Part shown: positions 6,721 to 16,686 of the stretch, in pieces
Layout: each line of letters starts with the position of its first letter
Position numbering within the stretch: the first letter of the stretch is position 1
Assembly: GCA_035527455.1 (NCBI GenBank)
Contig: DATLAN010000286.1
Span: 1 to 22,781 of the forward strand
Reading direction: 5' to 3'
DNA length: 22,781 bases
From: DATLAN01 sp035527455
Lineage (GTDB): Bacteria > Planctomycetota > Planctomycetia > Pirellulales > Thermoguttaceae
Translations under genes and position numbers: made by a program
Notes under the pieces: model-generated
Told to the model about the DNA's origin: nothing
The model's database searches: none
Seen by the model: the letters and a program-made list of their open reading frames with translations, nothing else

Positions 6721-7239
6721 TCAGCTTCCCTTCTGCCACTTGTGTTCGCTCTTCCTGATCCACGCGAAGCTTTGGAAGGTGCAGGCGCGGCAAGAGTAAT
6801 GCTTCATGTGTACCCGAAGAATAGCCCCCAATATGCGGTGAGGGCGGTCGCAGCGGATCCGCTGCAAGTTGCCGCCGCACTGGGGACAGTCTTCCTCCAG
6901 ATCCGGATGACTCGCGATGGCCCTGGCCCGCATCCGGTAGGCCACCATGCCCAAGGCGGCCAGGATCAACAGCGTTCCGACGATGTCCGACATTTCGAAA
7001 TCACCGTAGATACCCACTACGGCGTTTTCCAAAGCAATGACGCCGTTATAGACACCGCGAAGAAGCCACGTGAATCCTGCGAGAATCGTGGCCTTGATCT
7101 GCATCCGTTCGGCCAACAAAAAAACACCCAGGGCAAACAGGGCGCTCACGGAGATCTCGAACCAGTATCGCCGGAAAAAGGACGGTTGCTCGCGAGACTT
7201 CTTCTTCCTGTGGTGCTTATCTCGCTTTTCCTCTGCCAT
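6721..7239 (-). CDS. Membrane protein with a C-terminal zinc ribbon, function unknown
   Basis: The 172-residue product starts with a very basic cytoplasmic head (residues 3-24). Hydrophobic segments follow at about 27-43 and 83-102, with a less certain one at 50-70. The C-terminal part carries two CxxC knuckles, CPQC (118-121) and CRAC (150-153), 28 residues apart, consistent with a zinc ribbon. No enzyme motif is visible. The gene is convergent with the PHP phosphatase, with 17 bp between the stop codons. The start is followed by a Lys/Arg/His cluster, and AGAAAGGG lies upstream as a weak ribosome site. I do not recognise the family. Confidence 0.75.
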   Translation of the reverse strand: MAEEKRDKHHRKKKSREQPSFFRRYWFEISVSALFALGVFLLAERMQIKATILAGFTWLLRGVYNGVIALENAVVGIYGDFEMSDIVGTLLILAALGMVAYRMRARAIASHPDLEEDCPQCGGNLQRIRCDRPHRILGAILRVHMKHYSCRACTFQSFAWIRKSEHKWQKGS

Positions 7240-7618
7240 CAGAGTTGGCCCTTTCTGCCCAAGACCGATTTACTTCCCCCCAATGCGACGGGCCTATACA
7301 ACCAGCACGCTCCTCAATTCTGTAGACCCCGCTGCCTGCGTGAGACTCTGCACGCGAAAAGAGGGCTCTTACAGAGTAACCACAGTCGATCGGCCGGTCC
7401 ATTCATTTTTGGAGGAAATCAGCAAAAAAACGCAGCCGTGTTAATTGGGGCATACGCTATAGCTAAATCGGGTGTCCGCAGCCTGTCGCCCGAAAAGCCG
7501 CTATAGCCGGCGCAGGGCCCTACATGACTGCGGGTCGTAGCAACACCGAGCGATCGCCTGGAGTAGCCGCGTGAGGCAGACGATAGAGGGAAGTGAATTA
7601 TTACAGGGATCCGGCGCC
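7240..7618. other. Intergenic region upstream of the large secreted protein
   Basis: This 379-bp stretch between divergent genes must hold both promoters. It has a relatively AT-rich patch (about 7396-7470) and two copies of the 8-bp palindrome GCTATAGC (7456-7463 and 7500-7507), 44 bp apart. I find no convincing gene or well-spaced promoter hexamers. Confidence 0.4.
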
Positions 7619-10243
7619 ATGTCGTTGTCGAGCGTGCTACTACATCTGCTGATCGTAGCGATCGGTCCGAAAGTGCCGATCGAAGATCGCTATCCCGAGG
7701 CGACCGAGGTCTTCCATTGCACGTTCGACCGATCGTGGGACGCGAACTTCAACGGCTGGCCCGACCGTTGGACCCGGCGGCGCGGCCCGGGGTATCCTCA
7801 CTACGTGAAGATCGAGATCAACGAGGAGCCTTCGCCGGCCGGAGACCGCTGCCTTCGCATCGACGTCGACGGCGGTGCGGCGGCCGTCTTCAGCCCCCCG
7901 GTGCAAGTCGGCTCGCTGTTCAGCTACGTGCTGGAAGGGTATCTCAAGACGCAGGGCCTCCAGTACGATCGGGCCTTCTTCTCCCTCACGCTGCTGGACG
8001 ACCAGCGGGTGCGGTTGCAGACCTTCTATTCCGAGAAGGTCCGTCACACCGACGGCTGGATCAAGTTTCGGCTGGGACCGATCTCGCCTCGAAGCGACAA
8101 CGTGCGATACGCCATGATCGGACTGCACGTCGAGCCGGGCGAGGAAGAGGACCTGCGGGGATCCGTCTCGTTCGACGACGTCTGGTTGGGGCGGCTGCCG
8201 CGGATCGCCCTTAGGACCGGCGACCCCTACAACTTCTTCACCGATCCCGGTCAGGTCGAGATCCACTGTACGGTCTCCGGCTCGCTCGAACGGGATCCCA
8301 CCGTAGAGTTCGAGTTGGAGGACGTGTCGGGCCGGACGTTGGCCCGGCTCCAGCGGCAGATCCCGACCCGCCCGGCCGACACCGGCGAAGAGCTTTCCCT
8401 GGAGAGTCTTTCCGAGCAGCCGCAAGGTCGGATCGGCGAGACGACGTGGAAGCCGCCGCTGCTCGAACCGGGTTTCTATCGCGTTCGGGCGACGATGAAG
8501 GGGCGGGCCAAGCTGGTGCAACGGCGCGAATTGAACCTGGTCGTGATCGAGCCACGGCGCAGTCCGGCCGGAGGAGAGTTCGGCTGGACGCTGCCGCGCG
8601 GCGACAAGCCGCTACCGCTGCCGTTGTTGGGGCAACTGATCGCCCAGGCCGGCATCAACTGGGTCAAGTACCCGTTTTGGTATGGCGAAGACGCTAGTGA
8701 AGAGTCGATCGAGCGCCTGATCGCGTTCGCCCAGCGGCTGAGCGTGCAGGGCATCGAACTGGTCGGCCTGCTACACCAGCCGCCCGATTCGCTGCGGAGC
8801 CGGTACGCCAAATCGGGGCCGCTTTCGGTGGTCGACATCTTTGCACCCGGCCCGGAAGTCTGGTATCCGTCGCTCGAACCGGTGATGACCCGGCTGGCCA
8901 CGCGCGTTCACTGGTGGCAGTTGGGCGCGGATACGGACGCCAGCCTCGTCGGCTACCCGAACCTGAGCGAAAAGATCGCCCAAATCAAGGGCGAATTGGA
9001 CCGGATCGGCCAGGACGTGAACTTGGGGATCGGCTGGAACTGGATCAACGACGTGCCGGCGCCGGCCGGTGGAAAGGCCCCGTGGCGGTCGCTGACCTTC
9101 TCGGCCGATCCGCCGCTGACGCACGCGGAATTGTCGGCCTATCTCGAGGCCCATCCGGGCGGCGATTTCCGGCGCTGGGTCGTGGTCGAGCCGTTGCCGG
9201 CCGATGCCTATGACGTCGAAGCCCGTGCCGACGATCTGGTCCGCCGGATGATCGTAGCGAAGATCCAAGGCGCCGACGCCGTCTTCTGTCCCGATCCGTT
9301 CGATGCACAGCGGGGATTGATGAACGCCGACGGCACGCCCGGCGAGCTGTTCTTGCCATGGCGGACCGCTGCGTTGGCCCTCGGCGGCGCCCGATACATC
9401 GGCAGCATCGAATTGCCCGAGGGGAGCCGAAATCAGATCTTCGCCCGCGATGAGGACGCGGTGATGGTCGTCTGGAACGAGCAGCCGACCGAAGAGGTTC
9501 TCTATCTGGGCGAGAACGTCCGGCAGATCGACCTCTTCGGCCGCAGCCGCGAGCCGGCCAGGCGGGACCACCGTCAGGTGATCCGTGTCGGTCCGTTTCC
9601 CTCGTTCGTCACCGGTCTGAACGAACCGATTACGCGGTGGCGGATGAGTCTCCAGCTTGCGCGCTCGGAGATCCCCAGCGTGTTCGGCCGGCCGCAGTCG
9701 AACTCGTTCGCGTTGAAGAATCCGTTCTCTCGCGGGGTCAGCGGCGAAGCCGAACTGATCACGCCGGAAGTCTGGTCGGTGACGCCTTCGCGGGCGGCTT
9801 TTCGGCTGGAGGCGGGAGAGTCGCTCAGGCACGATTTTCAGACCCTACTGTCGTACAACGCCAGCAGCGGGCGCCATCGAGTCCGCGTCGACTTCGAGAT
9901 CTATGCCGACCGGCCCTATCGGTTCAGCGTCTACCGCAAGATGGACGTCGGCATGGGCAACGTCGGCATCGAGGTTTCGACCCGATTGGCGCCGGAGGGC
10001 GAGTTGGAGGTCCAGCAGCGGCTGATCAACGAAACCGACACGCCGGTAAGCTTTCGCTGCCAGCTTTACGCTCCCGGCCGCCGCCGCCTGAAGATGCAAA
10101 TCATCGGCCTCGGCCGTGGCCGCGACGTCCAACTCTATCGAATGCCCCGCGGCGAAGAGTTGCTCGGCAAAACCCTCTGGATCCGCGCAGAGGAGATCGA
10201 CGGCCCGCGCGTGCTCAACTACCGCTTCGTCGCCAAGTCATAA
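7619..10243 (+). CDS. Large secreted multidomain protein with jelly-roll, Ig-like and glycosidase-like barrel regions
   Basis: The 874-residue product begins with a signal peptide (MSLSSVLLHLLIVAIG). Region order is inferred from sequence texture. First comes a beta jelly-roll resembling carbohydrate-binding modules (about 25-190; NFNGWPDRWTRR, FFSLTLLD, SVSFDDVWLG). An Ig-like beta region follows (about 195-300). Then a TIM-barrel-like part runs from FGWTLPRGDKP (321) to about 640 (INWVKYPFWYG, VHWWQLGADTD at 430-440, GIGWNWINDVP, DAVFCPDPFD), and a C-terminal beta sandwich closes the protein. The layout resembles clan GH-A glycoside hydrolases, but the position where NE is expected reads GADTD, so catalysis is unproven. 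ATG 7619 is chosen because AGGGA precedes it and the signal peptide starts there; an in-frame GTG at 7571 is the alternative. Confidence 0.75.
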   Translation: MSLSSVLLHLLIVAIGPKVPIEDRYPEATEVFHCTFDRSWDANFNGWPDRWTRRRGPGYPHYVKIEINEEPSPAGDRCLRIDVDGGAAAVFSPPVQVGSLFSYVLEGYLKTQGLQYDRAFFSLTLLDDQRVRLQTFYSEKVRHTDGWIKFRLGPISPRSDNVRYAMIGLHVEPGEEEDLRGSVSFDDVWLGRLPRIALRTGDPYNFFTDPGQVEIHCTVSGSLERDPTVEFELEDVSGRTLARLQRQIPTRPADTGEELSLESLSEQPQGRIGETTWKPPLLEPGFYRVRATMKGRAKLVQRRELNLVVIEPRRSPAGGEFGWTLPRGDKPLPLPLLGQLIAQAGINWVKYPFWYGEDASEESIERLIAFAQRLSVQGIELVGLLHQPPDSLRSRYAKSGPLSVVDIFAPGPEVWYPSLEPVMTRLATRVHWWQLGADTDASLVGYPNLSEKIAQIKGELDRIGQDVNLGIGWNWINDVPAPAGGKAPWRSLTFSADPPLTHAELSAYLEAHPGGDFRRWVVVEPLPADAYDVEARADDLVRRMIVAKIQGADAVFCPDPFDAQRGLMNADGTPGELFLPWRTAALALGGARYIGSIELPEGSRNQIFARDEDAVMVVWNEQPTEEVLYLGENVRQIDLFGRSREPARRDHRQVIRVGPFPSFVTGLNEPITRWRMSLQLARSEIPSVFGRPQSNSFALKNPFSRGVSGEAELITPEVWSVTPSRAAFRLEAGESLRHDFQTLLSYNASSGRHRVRVDFEIYADRPYRFSVYRKMDVGMGNVGIEVSTRLAPEGELEVQQRLINETDTPVSFRCQLYAPGRRRLKMQIIGLGRGRDVQLYRMPRGEELLGKTLWIRAEEIDGPRVLNYRFVAKS

Positions 10244-10306
10244 TCGTTCTTGTTGCCGGCGGCCCTCTCGCCTAAAATGACGCCCAAACGAGCGGGGTGT
10301 CGTCGC

Positions 10307-10915
10307 ATGATCCTTTTCGCCGATTCGGGAACCGTCACGGTAGTCGTCCTGGGGATGCTGGCGCTGGTGATCGGTTGGCTGCTGCTGCGATCGCACCGCT
10401 ATTTCTCCCGGCAGCGGCGAGATCGATCCACCATCGTCCGGACCACTCGGCTGGTCCGGCAAAGTGCGGGCCACAACCTGGATGCACCCGCAGAGGTGCT
10501 CGGCTGGGAGGTCGAGATGCACGAGACGGCCCGGGCCTTGGCCGGCGAGTTGGACAGCAAGATGGGCGCGCTGCAGGCGTTGATCGCCCAGGCCGATCGG
10601 GCGGCGGCCCGATTGGAGGCGGCCTTGGATCCGAGCCGGCAAACCCAGCCGAGCCGGCAAGCCCAGCCGAGCCGGCAAACTCAGTCGAATCAGCAGACCC
10701 TTCCGAGCCAAGAAACGCAGCCAAGCGATCAGGCCCAAGCATTGAAATCGCCGGCAACGGCGACCGGTGCCGCCGCGCAGCCGGCCGGCGGCCGAAGACG
10801 CGAGGAAATCCACATGCTGGCCGACTACGGCTTCGACTCCGCCGAGATCGCCCGACGCGTCGGCAGTCCCATCGGCGAGGTCGAGTTGATCTTGGGATTG
10901 CGGGAGAAGACGTGA
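10307..10915 (+). CDS. Single-pass membrane protein with Gln-rich repeat linker and C-terminal HTH-like motif
   Basis: The 202-residue product has one N-terminal transmembrane helix (about 8-27, VTVVVLGMLALVIGWLLL). A helical, coiled-coil-like segment follows (about 65-108, EMHETARALAGELDSKMGAL). Next is a low-complexity linker of six PSRQTQ-like hexapeptides (about 109-144). The C terminus (about 167-199) reads EEIHMLADYGFDSAEIARRV followed by GSPIGEVELILGLRE, a helix-turn-helix-like pattern reminiscent of the DUF6115/DUF2802 type. The start is uncertain: ATG 10307 follows GGGGTG, and an ATG at 10277 would add ten residues. Function unknown; a membrane-tethered DNA- or protein-binding role is only a guess. 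Confidence 0.7.
   Translation: MILFADSGTVTVVVLGMLALVIGWLLLRSHRYFSRQRRDRSTIVRTTRLVRQSAGHNLDAPAEVLGWEVEMHETARALAGELDSKMGALQALIAQADRAAARLEAALDPSRQTQPSRQAQPSRQTQSNQQTLPSQETQPSDQAQALKSPATATGAAAQPAGGRRREEIHMLADYGFDSAEIARRVGSPIGEVELILGLREKT
10631..10738 (+). repeat. 18-bp in-frame tandem repeat, about six units
   Basis: Six consecutive 18-bp units encode PSRQTQ, PSRQAQ, PSRQTQ, SNQQTL, PSQETQ and PSDQAQ. The first three are nearly identical in DNA and the last three have diverged, pointing to expansion at the 5' side. Copy number may vary between strains. Confidence 0.8.
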
Positions 10916-10937
10916 TGGGGGGTGATCGCGTGACGGT

Positions 10938-10968
10938 GCGAAGCCGCAAGCGGCTTTGATGTTGCTGC
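10938..10968 (+). repeat. Dispersed repeat (GCGAAGCCGCAAGCGGC type), copy 1
   Basis: The 17-mer GCGAAGCCGCAAGCGGC at 10938-10954 and the 12-mer TGATGTTGCTGC at 10957-10968 both occur in reverse complement around 13013-13039. In the second copy their order and spacing differ, so one copy is rearranged. Confidence 0.65.
10941..10957 (+). terminator. Hairpin downstream of the membrane-protein gene, also a repeat element
   Basis: AAGCCG-CAAG-CGGCTT forms a 6-bp stem with a tetraloop, ending in TTT, 25 bp after the stop codon at 10913-10915. It is part of a sequence that recurs inverted at 13013-13039, so it may be a repeat used as a terminator. Confidence 0.4.
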
Positions 10969-11037
10969 AAGCGGCCTTGACATGAATCGCCTTCTTGCTT
11001 ACCCTCTCGCCTCTTCTTGTCCATGTGAGGGGATCGT

Positions 11038-11943
11038 ATGCGCGCATCGCTTGCCCGAGCCTTGCTGGTCTCATGCGTGCTGACCATGGCCGCCGGGTGT
11101 ACTTCGTCGGGACATCGGCGGTGGAGCCCGCTGGGTGCGCTGGAGAACTCCGCCGTCTTCCAACCCGCTCCCTACAGCGAAGGCAACTGGCAACCGGAAG
11201 GCCTCGATTTCGAAGACGTCTGGTTCACGGCCGCCGACGGCACCCAGTTGCACGGCTGGTACTGCCCCCACCCGAGCCCGCGGGCGGCCGTGCTGTTTGC
11301 CCACGGCAATGCGGGCAACCTCAGTCACCGGGCGGAGTTGTTGCGCCTGCTTCACGATCATCTGGGCGTCGCGGTCATGGCGTTCGATTATCGCGGCTAC
11401 GGTCGCAGCACGGGCTCGCCCGACGAATGGGGTATCTTGCAGGACGCGCGGGCCGCTCGGGCGTGGCTGGCCTCGCGGCTGCAGATCGCCGAGAGCGACG
11501 TCGTCCTGATGGGCCGTTCGCTGGGCGGGGGCGTGATGGTCGACCTGGCCGCCGCCGACGGTGCCCGCGGGCTGATCCTCGAAAGCACCTTCACGTCGCT
11601 GCCCGAGGCGGCCGCCGAAATGGCGCCCTGGCTCCCGGCCAGACTGTTGATGCAGAACCGGCTGGACTCCCTTTCCAAAATCGCCCACTATCACGGCCCG
11701 CTGCTGCAGAGCCACGGCGACGCCGACCGGGTGATCCCCTTCGAGCAGGGCCGGCGTCTATTCGCCGCGGCCCCAGATAGACCAGGTTGCCGGCCGAAAC
11801 GCTTCATCACCATTCCCGGCGGCGACCACAACGACCCGCAAACGCCCGACTACTACCAGGCGCTGGACGAGTTCCTCGCCAATCTCCCCCCGCCAACGCG
11901 TTGGTCCGCCCCGGTTGCAGAGAACGTGGATCGTCGGCGATAA
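11038..11943 (+). CDS. Lipoprotein alpha/beta hydrolase (Bem46/ABHD-like)
   Basis: The 301-residue protein carries a lipobox (LTMAAGC, Cys21), so it is expected to be exported and lipid-anchored. The alpha/beta hydrolase core shows the oxyanion region FAHGNAGN (87-94), DYRGYGRS (117-124) and the nucleophile elbow GRSLGG with S161. The acid is D230 in HGDADRVIP, and H264 in GGDHND completes a Ser-Asp-His triad. The fold and motifs match the Bem46/ABHD13-17 group of serine hydrolases; the substrate cannot be inferred. ATG 11038 is supported by GAGGGG 4-9 nt upstream and by the lipobox position. The gene ends with three in-frame stops (TAATAGTAG), the last inside a palindromic repeat. Confidence 0.9.
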   Translation: MRASLARALLVSCVLTMAAGCTSSGHRRWSPLGALENSAVFQPAPYSEGNWQPEGLDFEDVWFTAADGTQLHGWYCPHPSPRAAVLFAHGNAGNLSHRAELLRLLHDHLGVAVMAFDYRGYGRSTGSPDEWGILQDARAARAWLASRLQIAESDVVLMGRSLGGGVMVDLAAADGARGLILESTFTSLPEAAAEMAPWLPARLLMQNRLDSLSKIAHYHGPLLQSHGDADRVIPFEQGRRLFAAAPDRPGCRPKRFITIPGGDHNDPQTPDYYQALDEFLANLPPPTRWSAPVAENVDRRR

Positions 11944-11944
11944 T

Positions 11945-12000
11945 AGTAGCCATCTCGCTCCGCGAGATGTAGCTTCGTCTCGCGGAGCGAGACGGCTACT
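11945..12000. repeat. GTAG-footed palindromic repeat, family A, copy 1
   Basis: Two 25-bp arms (11945-11969 and 11976-12000) are complementary at 23 of 25 positions around a 6-nt loop. Each arm begins AGTAGCC and contains CTCGCTCCGCGAGA. The GTAG tetranucleotide at the foot of an imperfect palindrome is a hallmark of REP elements handled by RAYT transposases. It starts 1 bp after the stop codon of the hydrolase gene and could serve as its transcription end. A second copy, in inverted orientation, lies at 19771-19833. Confidence 0.85.
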
Positions 12001-12037
12001 TTGACGACACTTACTTCCTTCAGGAGCAACGCAGACG

Positions 12038-13006
12038 ATGAGAGCCATCCAGGTGATCGAGCCCAGAAAGATTGCCATGTTCGACGACGCGCCGACGCCG
12101 AAACCGGCCGAGGGCGAGGTGCTGGTGCAATGCAGCCACGTGGCCTTGTGCGGCACCAACATGGGACCCTACACCGGCGAAGGACGTTGGGCGAACATCG
12201 AATTCCCCAACCCGATCGGCTGGGCCGGACACGAGAACGTCGGACGGATCGTCGAGTCGCGTTGCGACGGCTGGGAGCCCGGCACGTTGGTGCTGGCTCA
12301 GCCGGAAGGGTATTTCGGTTTCGCCGAGTACATCATCTCGAAGCCGCACGGACTTGCCCGGCTGCCCAAAGATCCGCCGGACGTGGCCGCGTTGGTCGTC
12401 GCCCAACCGCTGGCGACCGTGCTTCGCGCGATGGACCGGACCGGACCGGTGATCAACCAACGTTGTGCGGTCATCGGCCAGGGCCCGATGGGCTTGATCT
12501 TCACCCACGTGCTGGGACGCATGGGAGCCAGCCAGGTGATTGCCGTCGATCTGATTCCGTGGCGGCTTCAATGGGCGAGACGATTCGGGGCCACCGACGT
12601 GGTCGACGCCTCGAAGGAAGACGTCGTGGAAAGGGTTCGGGAATTGACCGGCGGCGAGATGGTCGACTTCTCGGTCGAGGCGGTCGGTTTGCCCGACTCG
12701 CTGACCACCGCCGCGATGCTGCCGAAGCGGCTGGGCCGGCTGTTCATCTTCGGCATGCCGCATTACGACACCCAGCCGTTCCCGTGGTTCCACACGTTCC
12801 AGAACGAGACGGTGGTCGTCAGCTCCTTGGGACCCGAGTGCTACGACTACTTCCAGACGGCCGTCGACATGGTCGTCAGCGGCCGTTCGGATCTGGGCCC
12901 GATGGTCACGCCGCGGATGCCGTGGGAGAAAGCGCCCGAGGCCTTCGAGATGTACGCCCAGCCGGCCAAGCACGAGGGCTCGCTGAAACTGACGCTGGAG
13001 CTGTAA
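12038..13006 (+). CDS. Medium-chain dehydrogenase/reductase, zinc-type alcohol/polyol dehydrogenase family
   Basis: The 322-residue protein has a GroES-like N-terminal domain with C38 (ALCGTN) and the GHE signature (H65, E66), and a Rossmann domain with GQGPMG (147-152) for NAD(P)H. The third protein ligand or acid expected near EPLA is Q123 in QPLATVLRA. The four-cysteine structural zinc loop is absent, since only about 27 residues separate GHE from GFAEYI. This places it among short, single-zinc members such as those acting on sugar alcohols or threonine; the substrate is unknown. AGGAG lies 11 nt upstream of ATG 12038. The gene follows a palindromic repeat and probably forms its own transcript. 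Confidence 0.88.
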   Translation: MRAIQVIEPRKIAMFDDAPTPKPAEGEVLVQCSHVALCGTNMGPYTGEGRWANIEFPNPIGWAGHENVGRIVESRCDGWEPGTLVLAQPEGYFGFAEYIISKPHGLARLPKDPPDVAALVVAQPLATVLRAMDRTGPVINQRCAVIGQGPMGLIFTHVLGRMGASQVIAVDLIPWRLQWARRFGATDVVDASKEDVVERVRELTGGEMVDFSVEAVGLPDSLTTAAMLPKRLGRLFIFGMPHYDTQPFPWFHTFQNETVVVSSLGPECYDYFQTAVDMVVSGRSDLGPMVTPRMPWEKAPEAFEMYAQPAKHEGSLKLTLEL

Positions 13007-13012
13007 GAGCCC

Positions 13013-13039
13013 GCCGCTTGCGGCTTCGCAGCAACATCA
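13013..13039 (-). repeat. Dispersed repeat (GCGAAGCCGCAAGCGGC type), copy 2
   Basis: Reading the minus strand gives TGATGTTGCTGC followed directly by GAAGCCGCAAGCGGC. The 17-mer and 12-mer match copy 1 at 10938-10968 exactly, in swapped order and overlapping. It begins 7 bp after the dehydrogenase stop codon. Confidence 0.65.
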
Positions 13040-13046
13040 GCAACAG

Positions 13047-13069
13047 CGCGACCACCGGTCGCGGCTTTA
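13047..13069 (+). terminator. Candidate intrinsic terminator after the dehydrogenase gene
   Basis: CGCGACC-ACC-GGTCGCG forms a 7-bp GC-rich stem with a 3-nt loop at 13047-13063, followed by GCTTTAT. The T-run is short, so efficiency is uncertain. Confidence 0.4.
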
Positions 13070-13144
13070 TCCCTGGCCGAGCCCACCGGGGCATGGTACG
13101 ATGGTAGTTTGCCCTATTCTCGAAATACCCGCCCGGGGAGAAGT

Positions 13145-16038
<2,894 letters not shown>

Positions 16039-16039
<1 letters not shown>

Positions 16040-16051
16040 CCCCGAAGGGGC
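16039..16051. terminator. Small hairpin overlapping the uvrA stop codon
   Basis: GCCCC-GAA-GGGGC forms a 5-bp stem with a 3-nt loop whose first base is the last base of the uvrA TAG stop. No T-run follows, so it may be a repeat element rather than a true intrinsic terminator. Confidence 0.35.
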
Positions 16052-16063
16052 GACACCGACCTC

Positions 16064-16092
16064 TTGCCCCCAGACGAAAGGCGCGGTATGAT
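16064..16092 (+). promoter_or_regulatory. Sigma70-type promoter of the toxin-antitoxin cluster
   Basis: TTGCCC (16064-16069) and TATGAT (16087-16092) are separated by 17 bp, with 4 of 6 and 5 of 6 matches to consensus. The predicted start near 16099 gives a leader of about 33 nt to the antitoxin ATG at 16132. Confidence 0.6.
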
Positions 16093-16131
16093 AGCCTCGG
16101 GTGGAATCGTGGCTCTCAAGGGAGGCAAACC

Positions 16132-16359
16132 ATGCTCCAGACGTTCGAGGCAATTATCGATGAGCAAGGCAAGGTGCGCCTGCTGGAGTCTGTTCGGCTG
16201 TCCAAAAGCCAACGAGCATTGGTGACCATTCTGACGGATCAGCCGAGAACCGACGTTGCCGAAGCCGCTTTGTTGAGCGAGCGAGCACTCGCGGAGGACT
16301 GGAATCGCCCCGAGGAGGATGCGGCATGGTCACACCTGCAGCCGGGTCAATCGTCTTAG
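16132..16359 (+). CDS. Antitoxin partner of a PemK/MazF-type toxin
   Basis: The 75-residue acidic protein (MLQTFEAIIDEQGKVRLLES…, ending AEDWNRPEEDAAWSHLQPGQ) resembles small antitoxins paired with PemK/MazF toxins. The N-terminal half (EAIIDEQGKVRLLESVRL) looks like a short AbrB/DUF104-type beta segment for DNA binding and dimerisation. The acidic C terminus is the expected toxin-binding tail. GGAGG lies 7-8 nt before ATG 16132, and a good promoter precedes it. Its last 34 bp overlap the toxin start, the usual translational coupling. Because the toxin is truncated, this antitoxin may now be orphaned. Confidence 0.75.
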   Translation: MLQTFEAIIDEQGKVRLLESVRLSKSQRALVTILTDQPRTDVAEAALLSERALAEDWNRPEEDAAWSHLQPGQSS

Positions 16360-16472
16360 TGCCTTTCCCGTTTTCTGATTTGTCCGAGGCGAAGCTGCGG
16401 CCCGCCGTGGTGCTCGCAGATGCCGGCCGGGGCGACTGGATCTTGTGTCAGGTTACCAGCAATCCTTATTGA
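16326..16472 (+). pseudogene. Truncated MazF/PemK-like toxin (N-terminal 48 residues only)
   Basis: The frame MVTPAAGSIVLVPFPFSDLS… continues through KLRPAVVLADAGRGDWILCQ and ends VTSNPY-stop. It matches the start of PemK/MazF mRNA interferases: the G-S-I-V-L-V-P-F-P-F-S-D and K-x-RPA-V-VL signatures are present and intact. Family members are usually about 105-140 residues; here the stop falls right after the ITSxPY element, removing the rest of the fold and the RNA-binding and catalytic surface. It is therefore probably inactive. It overlaps the upstream antitoxin by 34 bp, and its stop lies 10 bp before the next antitoxin. No remainder is visible downstream. Confidence 0.8.
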
Positions 16473-16482
16473 GGTGCTCGAC

Positions 16483-16686
16483 ATGCCCGCTTTCAGCGAA
16501 CAGTACATCGTGGACGAGAACGGAAATCGGACCGGCGTGGTCCTCGCAATGGATGCGTATCGAAGGATTCTCGAAGATCTTGAAGAACTGGAATCCATCC
16601 GAGCCTATGACGCGGCCAAGGCGTCAGGAGACGAGGCGATCCCCTTCGAACGCGCTGTCAGAGAGATTGAAGACGGTCGCAAATGA
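16483..16686 (+). CDS. RelB/Phd-type antitoxin
   Basis: The 67-residue protein (MPAFSEQYIVDENGNRTGVV…) has the layout of a RelB/Phd-family antitoxin. A short beta-rich N terminus (SEQYIVDENGNRTGVVLAMD) is followed by a helix, DAYRRILEDLEELE, and an acidic/basic tail suited to wrapping the toxin. GAGGTG lies about 6 nt before the start. The stop overlaps the toxin start by 4 bp (ATGA), so the two are translationally coupled. It is directly behind the truncated MazF-like gene and probably shares its promoter. Assignment rests on size, layout and the partner. Confidence 0.78.
   Translation: MPAFSEQYIVDENGNRTGVVLAMDAYRRILEDLEELESIRAYDAAKASGDEAIPFERAVREIEDGRK

Noticed and set aside
7562..7582. 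AGTAGCCG… resembling the foot of repeat family A
   Set aside because: Only eight bases match before divergence and no opposite arm is present.
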